The translations under genes were made by a program, and so were the position numbers. 64,000 bases of DNA. Origin: a virus. The DNA is taken from positions 1,194-65,193 of IMG/VR virus record IMGVR_UViG_3300030419_007903; one strand, given 5' to 3'. Positions 40,395 to 48,502 of the stretch are shown here, one piece after another; positions within the stretch are counted from its first letter, which is position 1; every line of letters begins with the position of its first letter. Under the pieces are notes generated by a model. That model was not told the DNA's origin, ran no database searches, and saw only the letters and a list, made by a program, of their open reading frames with translations.

Positions 40395-41459
40395 TTAACG
40401 CAAACCTTCTGCGCGTTGTTCGGCTGATCTCAGTTGCGGATTTTTTAATCTGTCTTTCTTCATTTGCTCCTGTATCTTGTCATCGATCTCGTAACCTTCG
40501 TAATTGATAGGTCGAGTATCTTGGAAGACTGTACCCACATCTTTGCGATCAACGTACTTGTCGGGGAAAACAGCAATCTGAGTGGCATCAGCTAGGTCAA
40601 ACTCCTTTTTAATCGTATTGGGCAATGCCGCGACAAATTTTGCCCCTTTCTTTTTCACGAAGGTAACTAGCTTTCTTTTAAACTCATCATAGGACATGTT
40701 CCCGGACATCCTACCAAAATTAGAAACTGCATCTGGAACATCTGCAGGGGTGACAATCGGGAAACTACGGTTTCCCGGGAAAAGAAAATCACTATCTTTT
40801 AAATTAGATCTTTTCTTACCTCCAAAAAACTTCTGTGCCGCCTCCTCAATGTCAACTTCTAAAACATTATCATCCTTAACTTGCATTGTGACGCTCTCTC
40901 TGGCAGCATTGGCCAACCGAGATTTGTCAAATGTTTCATCATACTTCAAATCTTTAATCATAATACCTTTCTTTTCAGATGGCTTGCCTTTTTGAAGCTT
41001 TTTGATTTTAGATTGGTCGTCTTTAATAGCGTCTTTTTCGTGCTCTTTTTGTTGTTTCGGGGTATCGCGCTTAAGCTCTTTTGTGTCTATTTTCTCCCAC
41101 TCTTTTTTAGTCTTGGCCGCCTTAGACTCCTCTTTTTTTTCTGATTTAGTATCGGAATCTTTCTTATCCCCGTCTTTTTTCTTACGAATCATTTCTAAGA
41201 ATTTTTCTCTAGCAGCTTTTTGCTTGCCGCTAGCAGCATCAGATTCACTTTTAACATCTTTGACATCTTCTTTTTCATCCTTCTTAAGGCTTTCAATCTC
41301 TTTTTTGAGGTTCTTCACTGCATCCTCGTGATGCTTTAGGCGCTCTTTAAGCGTTTCGCTATCCAGCTCTCCCTTATCTTGGCGATATTCTTCTCTTTCT
41401 AAGCGCTCTTGCTTAGTTTTATCACTTGCTTCAGATTTATTTAATTTTTGCAGACTCAT
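40395..41459 (-). CDS. highly charged protein with DUF6582-like C-terminal region
   Basis: The 354-residue protein is mostly Lys/Glu/Asp-rich and predicted coiled coil for residues 1-190 (LEREEYRQDKGELDSETLKE...). The C-terminal region has SDFLFPGNRSFPIVTPADVPD followed by a helical stretch, a layout reminiscent of DUF6582, found in phage proteins of unknown role. A structural or scaffolding function is possible because of the charge and coiled coil, but no structural gene is nearby. It overlaps the 37-residue gene by 23 bases and ends before a terminator. Confidence 0.65.
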   Translation of the reverse strand: MSLQKLNKSEASDKTKQERLEREEYRQDKGELDSETLKERLKHHEDAVKNLKKEIESLKKDEKEDVKDVKSESDAASGKQKAAREKFLEMIRKKKDGDKKDSDTKSEKKEESKAAKTKKEWEKIDTKELKRDTPKQQKEHEKDAIKDDQSKIKKLQKGKPSEKKGIMIKDLKYDETFDKSRLANAARESVTMQVKDDNVLEVDIEEAAQKFFGGKKRSNLKDSDFLFPGNRSFPIVTPADVPDAVSNFGRMSGNMSYDEFKRKLVTFVKKKGAKFVAALPNTIKKEFDLADATQIAVFPDKYVDRKDVGTVFQDTRPINYEGYEIDDKIQEQMKKDRLKNPQLRSAEQRAEGLR

Positions 41460-41550
41460 TTGTTTTTTCTTTTAAAGGTTTGACTTTAGGTTTGCATTCG
41501 TCTTTCTTCTTAATTATATAATAAATTTTAGATTTAGGACAAAATTTCAT
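41437..41550 (-). CDS. 37-aa basic microprotein
   Basis: ATG at 41550 opens 37 codons, MKFCPKSKIYYIIKKKDECK..., rich in Lys, with a C-terminal KEKTNESAKIK. It is the first frame after the GTGTAAAGTATAT element and overlaps the start of the charged 354-residue gene by 23 bases, so it may be a leader peptide for that gene. Coding is supported only by position. Confidence 0.4.
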   Translation of the reverse strand: MKFCPKSKIYYIIKKKDECKPKVKPLKEKTNESAKIK

Positions 41551-41555
41551 ACTCA

Positions 41556-41577
41556 ATATACTTTACACCAACTTAAG
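41556..41577 (-). promoter_or_regulatory. CTTAAGTTGG-TGTAAAGTATAT promoter-like element
   Basis: Minus strand: CTTAAGTTGGTGTAAAGTATAT, ending 5 bases before ATG 41550. It is nearly the same as the element before NrdA (48475-48497), except for two missing bases after TTGG. The shared 20-odd bases at operon heads argue for a common promoter class. Confidence 0.55.
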
Positions 41578-41598
41578 CGCGCGTAGAAATTAAAAAAA

Positions 41599-42792
41599 TT
41601 AATAAAATCTAATAGTTCCTGAGGTCTTAGGGGCGATAGAGTAGTCATAAAATATAGGCCTTTTGGGCTTTTCTTTTGTAGGGGATGCTTCAGCTCCTAA
41701 AAGCTCACTTAATTCAGCTTTCAACTCCTTGTTATGGCTTGGATAAGCAGGTAAATGAACTTCAAAATTATCCAAAGTTAAGTCAAGCTCAATAGGAAGA
41801 AGCAGTCTTCCCCACTCTTTCATTTTTTCCACATTATTATGGTCTTTGTAAAGCAAATAAAGATCCCATAAAGGTTCTGCACGGTGTGGGGCAATTAAAT
41901 GAGCAGATGTGAGGTCTTCGATTCGCCTTTCTTCATCGTCAACTCTATTTTGTAGAAAGGAACGATAATAGAAATGAGACCACTCAGGGCCGAAATGTTT
42001 TATTAATTGATCATAGTAGTAAATACCTCTTCTAATAAAATGATCGACCGTTTCTTTTCCGTAAGGAAAGTACTGAAAACACCAGCTTTCATGAACTCCG
42101 TAACCTGTGAAGACAAAAGATTTGCAAAGATAAACTAAATGATAAAATTCATCTTGAATCGTAGAGCCTTGGGCTAATCTTTCATGTAATTGAACTTCTA
42201 GCTTATAAACATCTTTTAAAAATTTCAAGGGATCTTCATAGCTGTTTCCTTTTTTTTCTAGAGAAAATTGATGAAAAGAAAACGGAAGGCATTTTTGGGA
42301 AAGGGGAGTTCCATCTTGACAGTGAATTGTCTCATGTGCTTCGTCGTCTTGCCAATAAAATTCTTTATTAAAATTCCAAAGCCATGTCCGAGGAGTAAGG
42401 TAGTCACCGCTTCTATAAATTACATTATGGGAAACAGCATCGTTAATTAAAGCCCAATCAAAATCTTCGTCTACTATAAGGGCTTCATCTGCGTCTTGTC
42501 TTAATATATAGTCACAGCCATGATCGGTGTCACATAAAAAATTCCAAGAGTGTTGCCGGTTAATTCCATGCCCTTTCCATCCTATTTCACTTTGATATAA
42601 TTTGCCCGGAATACCTTCTCTTTGAAAAAAATCTTCAATTATCTTTTGGGTTCCATCTGTGGAGCCATTATCTACTAGCACCCAATAATCAATATAATCT
42701 ACAACAGAGCTTAACATCTCTTCTATAATTGGAGCCTCGTTTTGAACGTGAGTCCAGAGACATATTTTCACTTGATTCTGTTTTCTAGCCAT
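41599..42792 (-). CDS. family 2 glycosyltransferase
   Basis: The 397-residue protein begins KICLWTHVQNEAPIIEEML, VLVDNGSTDGTQKIIEDFF and CDYILRQDADEALIV, a GT2-type core with acidic QDAD motif. A helical C-terminal half (about 220-360) contains aromatic residues and ends with a flexible basic tail. The acceptor is unknown. Starts ATG 42792, overlapping the UGM gene by 8 bases. Confidence 0.88.
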   Translation of the reverse strand: MARKQNQVKICLWTHVQNEAPIIEEMLSSVVDYIDYWVLVDNGSTDGTQKIIEDFFQREGIPGKLYQSEIGWKGHGINRQHSWNFLCDTDHGCDYILRQDADEALIVDEDFDWALINDAVSHNVIYRSGDYLTPRTWLWNFNKEFYWQDDEAHETIHCQDGTPLSQKCLPFSFHQFSLEKKGNSYEDPLKFLKDVYKLEVQLHERLAQGSTIQDEFYHLVYLCKSFVFTGYGVHESWCFQYFPYGKETVDHFIRRGIYYYDQLIKHFGPEWSHFYYRSFLQNRVDDEERRIEDLTSAHLIAPHRAEPLWDLYLLYKDHNNVEKMKEWGRLLLPIELDLTLDNFEVHLPAYPSHNKELKAELSELLGAEASPTKEKPKRPIFYDYSIAPKTSGTIRFY

Positions 42793-43774
42793 TTATTTTT
42801 CCTACTTTAGATAGAACTTGCCCTATAGCCGCATCCATGTCAAGATATTTATAAGTAGCTAACCTTCCTAAAAATAAAACTCTTGATTGGTGTTTAGCGA
42901 GCTGGGCGTATTGTTTATATGCGTGACGATCTGCTTCAAAGTTTTTGGGATAAAAAGGTATATTTTCCTCGGTATGTTCGCAAGGAAGCTCTGTGGTCAG
43001 TATTGTTTCTCCGTTACCTAGCACGACATTGTTTATATAAGAATAATCAACTGTCCGAGTATGTTCAACTTTTTTATTGCACTCATTAATTTGAAAGCAT
43101 CCTTGGCGAGGACCTCTTTTAAAGTCTATTTTAAGCGAACGATAACCTAAGGAACCTCTAAAATATTGAAAATAAGCATCTAATTTTCCAGTATAAACTA
43201 ATAAATCAGTATTATATTTTCTCCAGCTATCCTTATCTGCATTTAAATGAACCGGAATGCCTTCTAGCATAGAGTTAATAATTTCAGTATAGCCATGAGT
43301 AGGCATGCCGGTATATGTGTCGTTGTGGTAGCAGGGGTTAGTGGAATTTCTTATTTTAGGGACTCGATTTTTAATAGTGTTCGGAAGCTCGTCCCAAGGT
43401 AAGCCCCACATTTTTTCACTATAATCCTTGAAGACTAAATCAATAATCTCCTCTTCGCTTTTGGAGCCTACAATATTTGCTGACTCTATATTAAAGGGCA
43501 AAGGAATGAGGCCTTCGTTTGTGTTAGCCTTGACGACATGACAATATGGAATAAACTCTCCAAATTGATTGATAAAATCCCATATTTTTTTATTATTTGT
43601 ATGAAAAGAGTGAGGTCCATATTTATGAACTGTCATTTTCTCTTCCGTGTAATCAAAACAATTTCCCGCAATATGATCTCTAGATTCAAAAACCTCTACA
43701 TCAAAGCCTTTATTTTTTAAGAGGAATGCTGCCGTGGCTCCCGATAAACCTGCCCCTACAATTAGGGCTTTCAT
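42785..43774 (-). CDS. glf: UDP-galactopyranose mutase
   Basis: The 329-residue FAD protein shows GAGLSGATAAFLLKNKG (dinucleotide site), ESRDHIAGNCFD, YGPHSFHTNNKKIW, and FLGRLATYKYLDMDAAIG near the C-terminus, all hallmarks of Glf. It converts UDP-galactopyranose to UDP-galactofuranose, the donor of a sugar absent from animals but common in bacterial surface glycans. Slightly shorter than bacterial Glf (about 370). A GT2 gene follows and a GT-like gene precedes, probable Galf users. Confidence 0.92.
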   Translation of the reverse strand: MKALIVGAGLSGATAAFLLKNKGFDVEVFESRDHIAGNCFDYTEEKMTVHKYGPHSFHTNNKKIWDFINQFGEFIPYCHVVKANTNEGLIPLPFNIESANIVGSKSEEEIIDLVFKDYSEKMWGLPWDELPNTIKNRVPKIRNSTNPCYHNDTYTGMPTHGYTEIINSMLEGIPVHLNADKDSWRKYNTDLLVYTGKLDAYFQYFRGSLGYRSLKIDFKRGPRQGCFQINECNKKVEHTRTVDYSYINNVVLGNGETILTTELPCEHTEENIPFYPKNFEADRHAYKQYAQLAKHQSRVLFLGRLATYKYLDMDAAIGQVLSKVGKING

Positions 43775-44403
43775 GGTACATCTAAAAAATTATAGTAAGC
43801 AAATTTATTTTTTAAAAACAAAAAATTAGGATGTTTATTATAAAGCTCTTCAGCGAACATCCCATCAGCCTCGTAGTAGCTTTCCTGAAAGCGTTGTTTT
43901 TTTATAAAAGATATGTTATATATTAATTGAGCTGTATCGACATGATAAGTTTTCATATTAAACGCCTCTGCCAATAATGGGATAGAGCCGTTAAAGCGCA
44001 AAGATCCATTTGAGGTTTTCTGGCTTAGGCAAGCCGCAGCATATTTTTCGTCCAACAAATTTTCTATGCCGCAAAAATCAGATGAAATAATATTATCATC
44101 ATCATTAAAATATATCCATTGAGCTTCAGGTAAAATATTATCTAGCATATAATTCCTATGGCCATGCCCCACGGCTCCATCCGATTGATTTCGGTGGAAA
44201 TATATACCTCGAGAAAATAAAGATTTTATTTTTATTTTAAGATAGTCAATAAAAAAAATATTAGAAGATTTTTGAAATAATTTTTCATCAAAAATAATAT
44301 GCCATCTACAATTCTCATTAAAATTTTTCTCTATTGAGGCCGCTATTTTAAAAAGATTATATGGTCGCGAGCACGGAGTTACAATGTCTATTGTATTTTT
44401 CAT
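43771..44403 (-). CDS. GT-A-fold glycosyltransferase-like protein
   Basis: The 210-residue product (ATG 44403, ATGA overlap with the upstream oxygenase) has MKNTIDIVTPCSRPYNLFKI and WIYFNDDDNIISSDFCGIE, a GT-A core with a DDD acidic motif. It looks like a short GT2-like enzyme, for example a galactofuranosyl- or hexosyltransferase. Donor unknown; adjacency to Glf suggests UDP-galactofuranose. Confidence 0.7.
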   Translation of the reverse strand: MKNTIDIVTPCSRPYNLFKIAASIEKNFNENCRWHIIFDEKLFQKSSNIFFIDYLKIKIKSLFSRGIYFHRNQSDGAVGHGHRNYMLDNILPEAQWIYFNDDDNIISSDFCGIENLLDEKYAAACLSQKTSNGSLRFNGSIPLLAEAFNMKTYHVDTAQLIYNISFIKKQRFQESYYEADGMFAEELYNKHPNFLFLKNKFAYYNFLDVP

Positions 44404-45017
44404 TTCCACGGAGGACCACTAATCCATGAAACTATCGAATAGCGATTCCCGGACTCTAAAGGAGTTACCTCATGTTGCAAAATAGATGGGAAAAAAATGA
44501 CAGTTCCTTGGGTTTTATCGGGATATAAAAGTTCTCCTCCCGGATTTATAACTAAATCTCCTCCTGTATAATCTTTAGGGTTACTTAATTGCAATACGAC
44601 GCTTAATTTTCTGTGGTAATTCCAAGGGCCAATATCCACATGATAACCATATTTAGCCCCTTTTCCTTCGTATTCGGTGAACTGTAAGTGCTCAGTAAAT
44701 CCGCAGATGTCTAACTTGTAAGTCTCGTTAGCTTCAATCGATAAATCTCTTATCCTTTCATAAATCCAACTAGTGCTTTCATTAGGGGGAATCCAACGTA
44801 TAGTGCTTTTACGGTACTCATTACCATCTCCTGCAAAAGTAGTTCCTCCTTGTTTCTCGTACTCTTGAGCTAAGCTTATAATATTTTTGCATTCATCAGA
44901 AGAAAATGCCTCTTGAAACCAATAATAATTTAAAAGCTGAGGCCCTCCATCTTTAGTACGGGTTCCGAAAAACGGCAAGTCTCCTGACGCATGAGCTACT
45001 CTATCGGCGGATATCAT
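44400..45017 (-). CDS. 2-oxoglutarate/Fe(II)-dependent oxygenase (prolyl hydroxylase type)
   Basis: The 205-residue protein has KYGYHVDIGPWNYHRKLSVV (HxD), GGDLVINPGGELL, VIFFPSILQHEVTPL (distal His) and GNRYSIVSWISGPPW (Arg), the standard 2OG-oxygenase set and closest to the PiuC/prolyl hydroxylase group. It is the fifth 2OG-oxygenase-fold gene in the window. Located between ribonucleotide reductase and sugar genes; substrate unknown. Confidence 0.85.
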   Translation of the reverse strand: MISADRVAHASGDLPFFGTRTKDGGPQLLNYYWFQEAFSSDECKNIISLAQEYEKQGGTTFAGDGNEYRKSTIRWIPPNESTSWIYERIRDLSIEANETYKLDICGFTEHLQFTEYEGKGAKYGYHVDIGPWNYHRKLSVVLQLSNPKDYTGGDLVINPGGELLYPDKTQGTVIFFPSILQHEVTPLESGNRYSIVSWISGPPWK

Positions 45018-45025
45018 GTTTTATA

Positions 45026-46027
45026 TTAAAAATCATCATCTAACATTCCAGCATTTTGATAATTCTTTTCTCGGCGCTCAAAAAATGCAGCTATACCGGT
45101 TGCGTCTTGGGCTTCTCCCAGCCATGGGAAAGGGTTTTGCGCGCCCTCGTACATTTCAGGAAGACCTATGGAGGATACCCGAGTATTGGCTAAATATTTT
45201 ATATAATCCATCAGCATATCAGCGGTAACGCCCAATATACCATTCGGCAAGATTTCTTTAGCATACTCTATCTCTATTTTAACTCCTTCTTTAATAATAT
45301 CAAGGAGTTCTTCTTGGAGCGATTTGGTCCACAAGGAAGGGTAATCATCTTTAATTTTATTAATAACATTAATGCCGAATTCTACATGGATTGATTCATC
45401 TCTTATGGTATAATTGATTTGATCGTACAATCCGGTTAATTTATTTTGCCGTCCTAGTGACATAATAAGTGCAAAATTACTGAAAAACCATGTACCCTCC
45501 ATTATCAAATAAAAAGTCACCATATTCTTAAGAAAAGATTGTTTGCCTTCTTTTGTTTCTATATCAAAATCTTTATCGAATTTTTGAAGACGCTTGGCAA
45601 CAAATTGATTTTTATTCTTGATAGTTTTAATGTTTTTATAAGCTTCAGCTACTTCGTCTACATTCAGATTGTAAGCCTCGCAACAAACCGCTACCGTCCA
45701 ATTATGTAAACTTTCTTCAAAATTTTTGCGTAACAAATACTGGCGGCATGCACCATCTGTAATATACCTATATTCTACTGTATCAATAGAATTAGAAACC
45801 ATAGATTCTCCCATGGCAAAGAGCCCGAGAGTTCTTTTCACAAGAAGCTTCTCGTCATCTGTGATAAAGCCATTGTTTTTCCATTGTTTTATATCGTTGG
45901 ACATATCAACTTCTTGAGGCATCCAATGATTAGCACAGCCTTTCCTCCATAAATCAATCGCCCATGTATTAGGGGACTGTATTAGCTGGCTGACTCCAGC
46001 CTTGTTTGCGTCTAAAATTTTACTCAT
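45026..46027 (-). CDS. nrdB: ribonucleotide reductase beta subunit, radical Tyr replaced by Val
   Basis: The 333-residue protein has all six class I metal ligands: Glu74 (GESMV), Glu105 and His108 (EESLH), Glu177 (EGTWFF), and Glu211/His214 (DESIH). The residue four after His108, which is the radical Tyr in class Ia, is Val112 (EESLHNWTV). Class Ic enzymes with a Mn/Fe cofactor lack this Tyr, so a class Ic-like mechanism is inferred. It works with NrdA (46031-48466), 3 bases away, to make deoxynucleotides. Confidence 0.92.
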   Translation of the reverse strand: MSKILDANKAGVSQLIQSPNTWAIDLWRKGCANHWMPQEVDMSNDIKQWKNNGFITDDEKLLVKRTLGLFAMGESMVSNSIDTVEYRYITDGACRQYLLRKNFEESLHNWTVAVCCEAYNLNVDEVAEAYKNIKTIKNKNQFVAKRLQKFDKDFDIETKEGKQSFLKNMVTFYLIMEGTWFFSNFALIMSLGRQNKLTGLYDQINYTIRDESIHVEFGINVINKIKDDYPSLWTKSLQEELLDIIKEGVKIEIEYAKEILPNGILGVTADMLMDYIKYLANTRVSSIGLPEMYEGAQNPFPWLGEAQDATGIAAFFERREKNYQNAGMLDDDF

Positions 46028-46030
46028 AAA

Positions 46031-48466
46031 TCAGCCCTCGCACATTTCGCAGCTCTCTCCTGCTGCAGCAGCAGCCTTAGCGGCTTCAATTTTTTCCTGA
46101 AACTCTTCCAAGCTTTGCGTGGAGGGTTGTTCGGAGGTTACTTTTTGTATTTTAGACGCAGCTTTATTTCTCAAGTAGTAAGTAGATTTAAGTCCAGAGT
46201 TTGAACTGTGCAAGTAGATGTCATTTAAAAATTTTAGACTAGTTTTACCATTGTATAAATTAAATGATATTCCTTGGTCTATCCATTTTTGCCTAGCCGC
46301 AGTAGCCTCGATAAGTTTTTGCTGATCTCTATCAAAAGCTGTTTTATATATAGCTTTTAAGTCTTCTGGAATGTTAAGGAGTGACACGTCACCGTCAGCT
46401 TGCTTAAGTGCTTCAGCTATCTCGCTATTCCACAGTCCTCTGCTTTTCATATCATCCACAAAATTAAAATTAACAATATAATAATTTCCACTTTTATTTT
46501 CATACCTAAATAAAACGGAAAAGAACGGCTCAATAGACTGTTCGCAGCCCACTTGGTAAGCAATAGATGCGTTAGGAGCAATAGCCATAGTGTTAGAGTT
46601 TCTAATGCCATGTTTTTTTATACTATCTCTAACGGGCGTCCAGTCTAGTTTTGTTTTGGATGTCTTTGATCCTTTCCATTTCATCAGAACATTCCATGTG
46701 TCGATAGGTAGCTGGTTCTGGCTCCAAGTAGACCCTTCATAGGAGGCGTATTTTCCTCTTTCACGAGCTAACTTAGACGAAGTAAGAATAGCATGATAAG
46801 AAATATACTCCATTAATTCGTCGGCAAACTCAACTCCATCAACTGAATCTTGCTGAATTCCAAGCTTGGCGTAAGCATCAGCCCATCCCATAGTGCCCAT
46901 ACCAATTGGTCGGTGCCTCATATTTGCATTGTAAGCCTCTTTTGTGGGATAAAAGTTTATATCGATCACATTGTCTAAAGCACGAATTACTTTAGAAACT
47001 GTATCGGCTAAAAGTTTTTTATCTAATTTGCCTTTCTTTACGTGGTTAGATAAATTAAGCGAACTTAAATTACACACAGCCGTTTCCCCTACTGACGTTT
47101 TTTCTCCATCAGAATATTGTGAGTGCTTAGTGTGAAGATAAATTTCTGTGCACAAATTTGATCCATGTAGAGTTCCTTCATGAATATTTGAATACCTAAA
47201 ATTAGCATTATCTTTAAAAGTTATCCAAGGATGGCTAGTTTCAAATAAAGATTTTAATATCTTTTTCCATAAATCTTTAGCTTGCATAACCTCGAAGTTT
47301 TTAATTTCGCCACTTTCGACAAGAGATTCATAATATTTATACCTTCTTTCAAATTCCTCACCAAAAAGTTCGGTTAAGTCAGAAACGTCAGAGGGGCAAA
47401 ATAAAGTCCATGGTTCATTGTTTTGAACCCGTTTAAAAAATAGATCGCAGCACCACAAGGCTGTGTTTAAATCATGGCAACGCCGACGCTCTTCTCCTCC
47501 TACTTTACGCAAGTCAATAAAGTCTACAACGTCTAAATGCCAAGGTTCCAAATAGGCACAGCCACTTCCCCTCCGCTTTCCGGCTTGGTCGCACGCTACT
47601 AACATGTCATTATATATTTTTAGCCAAGGTATTAAACCGGAGCTTGTCCCATTGGTTCCTTTTATATAAGAACCTGTAGCTCTGATTTTAGAAACATGAA
47701 AGCCTAGGCCTCCTGCGTATTTAGACTTACGAGCTTCTTGCCATAAACCGTCAAAGATTCCGTCTACGCTATCGTGAATTTCAGATAAGTAACACGAAGA
47801 CAATTGATTATGAGTAGTGCCTGAATTAAAAAGCGTAGGAGTAGAAGGTGACGCAAGATGCTGGCTGTAAATATCATAAAGCTCTTTTGCTCTGCGTTGC
47901 GGGTCATCTTCATTGAAACATAAGCCCATCGCCACTCTCATATAGAATGCTTGAGGGGTTTCGATCACCTTATCTTCATCGCGAAACAAGTAGCGATCAT
48001 AAATATTCTTTATCCCTACATATTTAAAAATTAAATCTCTATCTGGTTTTAAATATTCAGATAAATCCTTAAGATCATATTGAGTCAATCGTGCATCAAG
48101 CGCCTCATCTTTTATTGCTTTTTTGATGTTTTTAACAAAGACAGAACGATAGTCTGCATCAAAGGTATCTGCATCTACACTCTCGCGCAAAACTTCCTTG
48201 TAGAGAGTACTTAAAACAACGCGAGCCGCAACAAAAGAATAATTAGGCTCTTTATAAATCTTTTGTCGAGCTGTAAGCTCTATGCTTTTATCAATTTCAG
48301 AAGTCGGTATTTTATCATAAAAAGTGGTTTCCATATCTAAAACCACCTCACTCGCTGATACTCCGGAAAGATCTTCACATGATCTTTCTACAAATCTGTT
48401 AATTTTATTTACCTCGAAGTTCTCTAAGCGACCATTCCTTTTTTTGACCCGAATTTGTTTACTCAT
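46031..48466 (-). CDS. nrdA: ribonucleotide reductase alpha subunit
   Basis: The 811-residue protein has an N-terminal ATP-cone (KQIRVKKRNGRLENFEVNKI, about 1-90), the glycyl-type barrel core with SSCYLSEIHDS, YAGGLGFHVSKIRATGS and NLCTEIYL (active-site Cys), and ends ...GESCEMCEG, a CxxC tail for thioredoxin-type reduction. The ATP cone implies dATP feedback control. ATG 48466 is preferred over an upstream start because the promoter-like element lies 8 bases before it. Together with NrdB it supplies dNTPs for phage replication. Confidence 0.93.
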   Translation of the reverse strand: MSKQIRVKKRNGRLENFEVNKINRFVERSCEDLSGVSASEVVLDMETTFYDKIPTSEIDKSIELTARQKIYKEPNYSFVAARVVLSTLYKEVLRESVDADTFDADYRSVFVKNIKKAIKDEALDARLTQYDLKDLSEYLKPDRDLIFKYVGIKNIYDRYLFRDEDKVIETPQAFYMRVAMGLCFNEDDPQRRAKELYDIYSQHLASPSTPTLFNSGTTHNQLSSCYLSEIHDSVDGIFDGLWQEARKSKYAGGLGFHVSKIRATGSYIKGTNGTSSGLIPWLKIYNDMLVACDQAGKRRGSGCAYLEPWHLDVVDFIDLRKVGGEERRRCHDLNTALWCCDLFFKRVQNNEPWTLFCPSDVSDLTELFGEEFERRYKYYESLVESGEIKNFEVMQAKDLWKKILKSLFETSHPWITFKDNANFRYSNIHEGTLHGSNLCTEIYLHTKHSQYSDGEKTSVGETAVCNLSSLNLSNHVKKGKLDKKLLADTVSKVIRALDNVIDINFYPTKEAYNANMRHRPIGMGTMGWADAYAKLGIQQDSVDGVEFADELMEYISYHAILTSSKLARERGKYASYEGSTWSQNQLPIDTWNVLMKWKGSKTSKTKLDWTPVRDSIKKHGIRNSNTMAIAPNASIAYQVGCEQSIEPFFSVLFRYENKSGNYYIVNFNFVDDMKSRGLWNSEIAEALKQADGDVSLLNIPEDLKAIYKTAFDRDQQKLIEATAARQKWIDQGISFNLYNGKTSLKFLNDIYLHSSNSGLKSTYYLRNKAASKIQKVTSEQPSTQSLEEFQEKIEAAKAAAAAGESCEMCEG

Positions 48467-48474
48467 TTTGACCT

Positions 48475-48497
48475 TATATACTTTACACTCCAACTTA
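48475..48497 (-). promoter_or_regulatory. CTAAGTTGGAGTGTAAAGTATATA promoter-like element before nrdA
   Basis: Minus-strand TAAGTTGGAGTGTAAAGTATATA lies 8 bases before the nrdA ATG. It shares nearly the whole sequence with the element at 41556-41577 and the core GTGTAAA-TATAT with three others. It sits between the Gmd gene and the nrdA-nrdB pair. Confidence 0.55.
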
Positions 48498-48502
48498 GGA
48501 GC

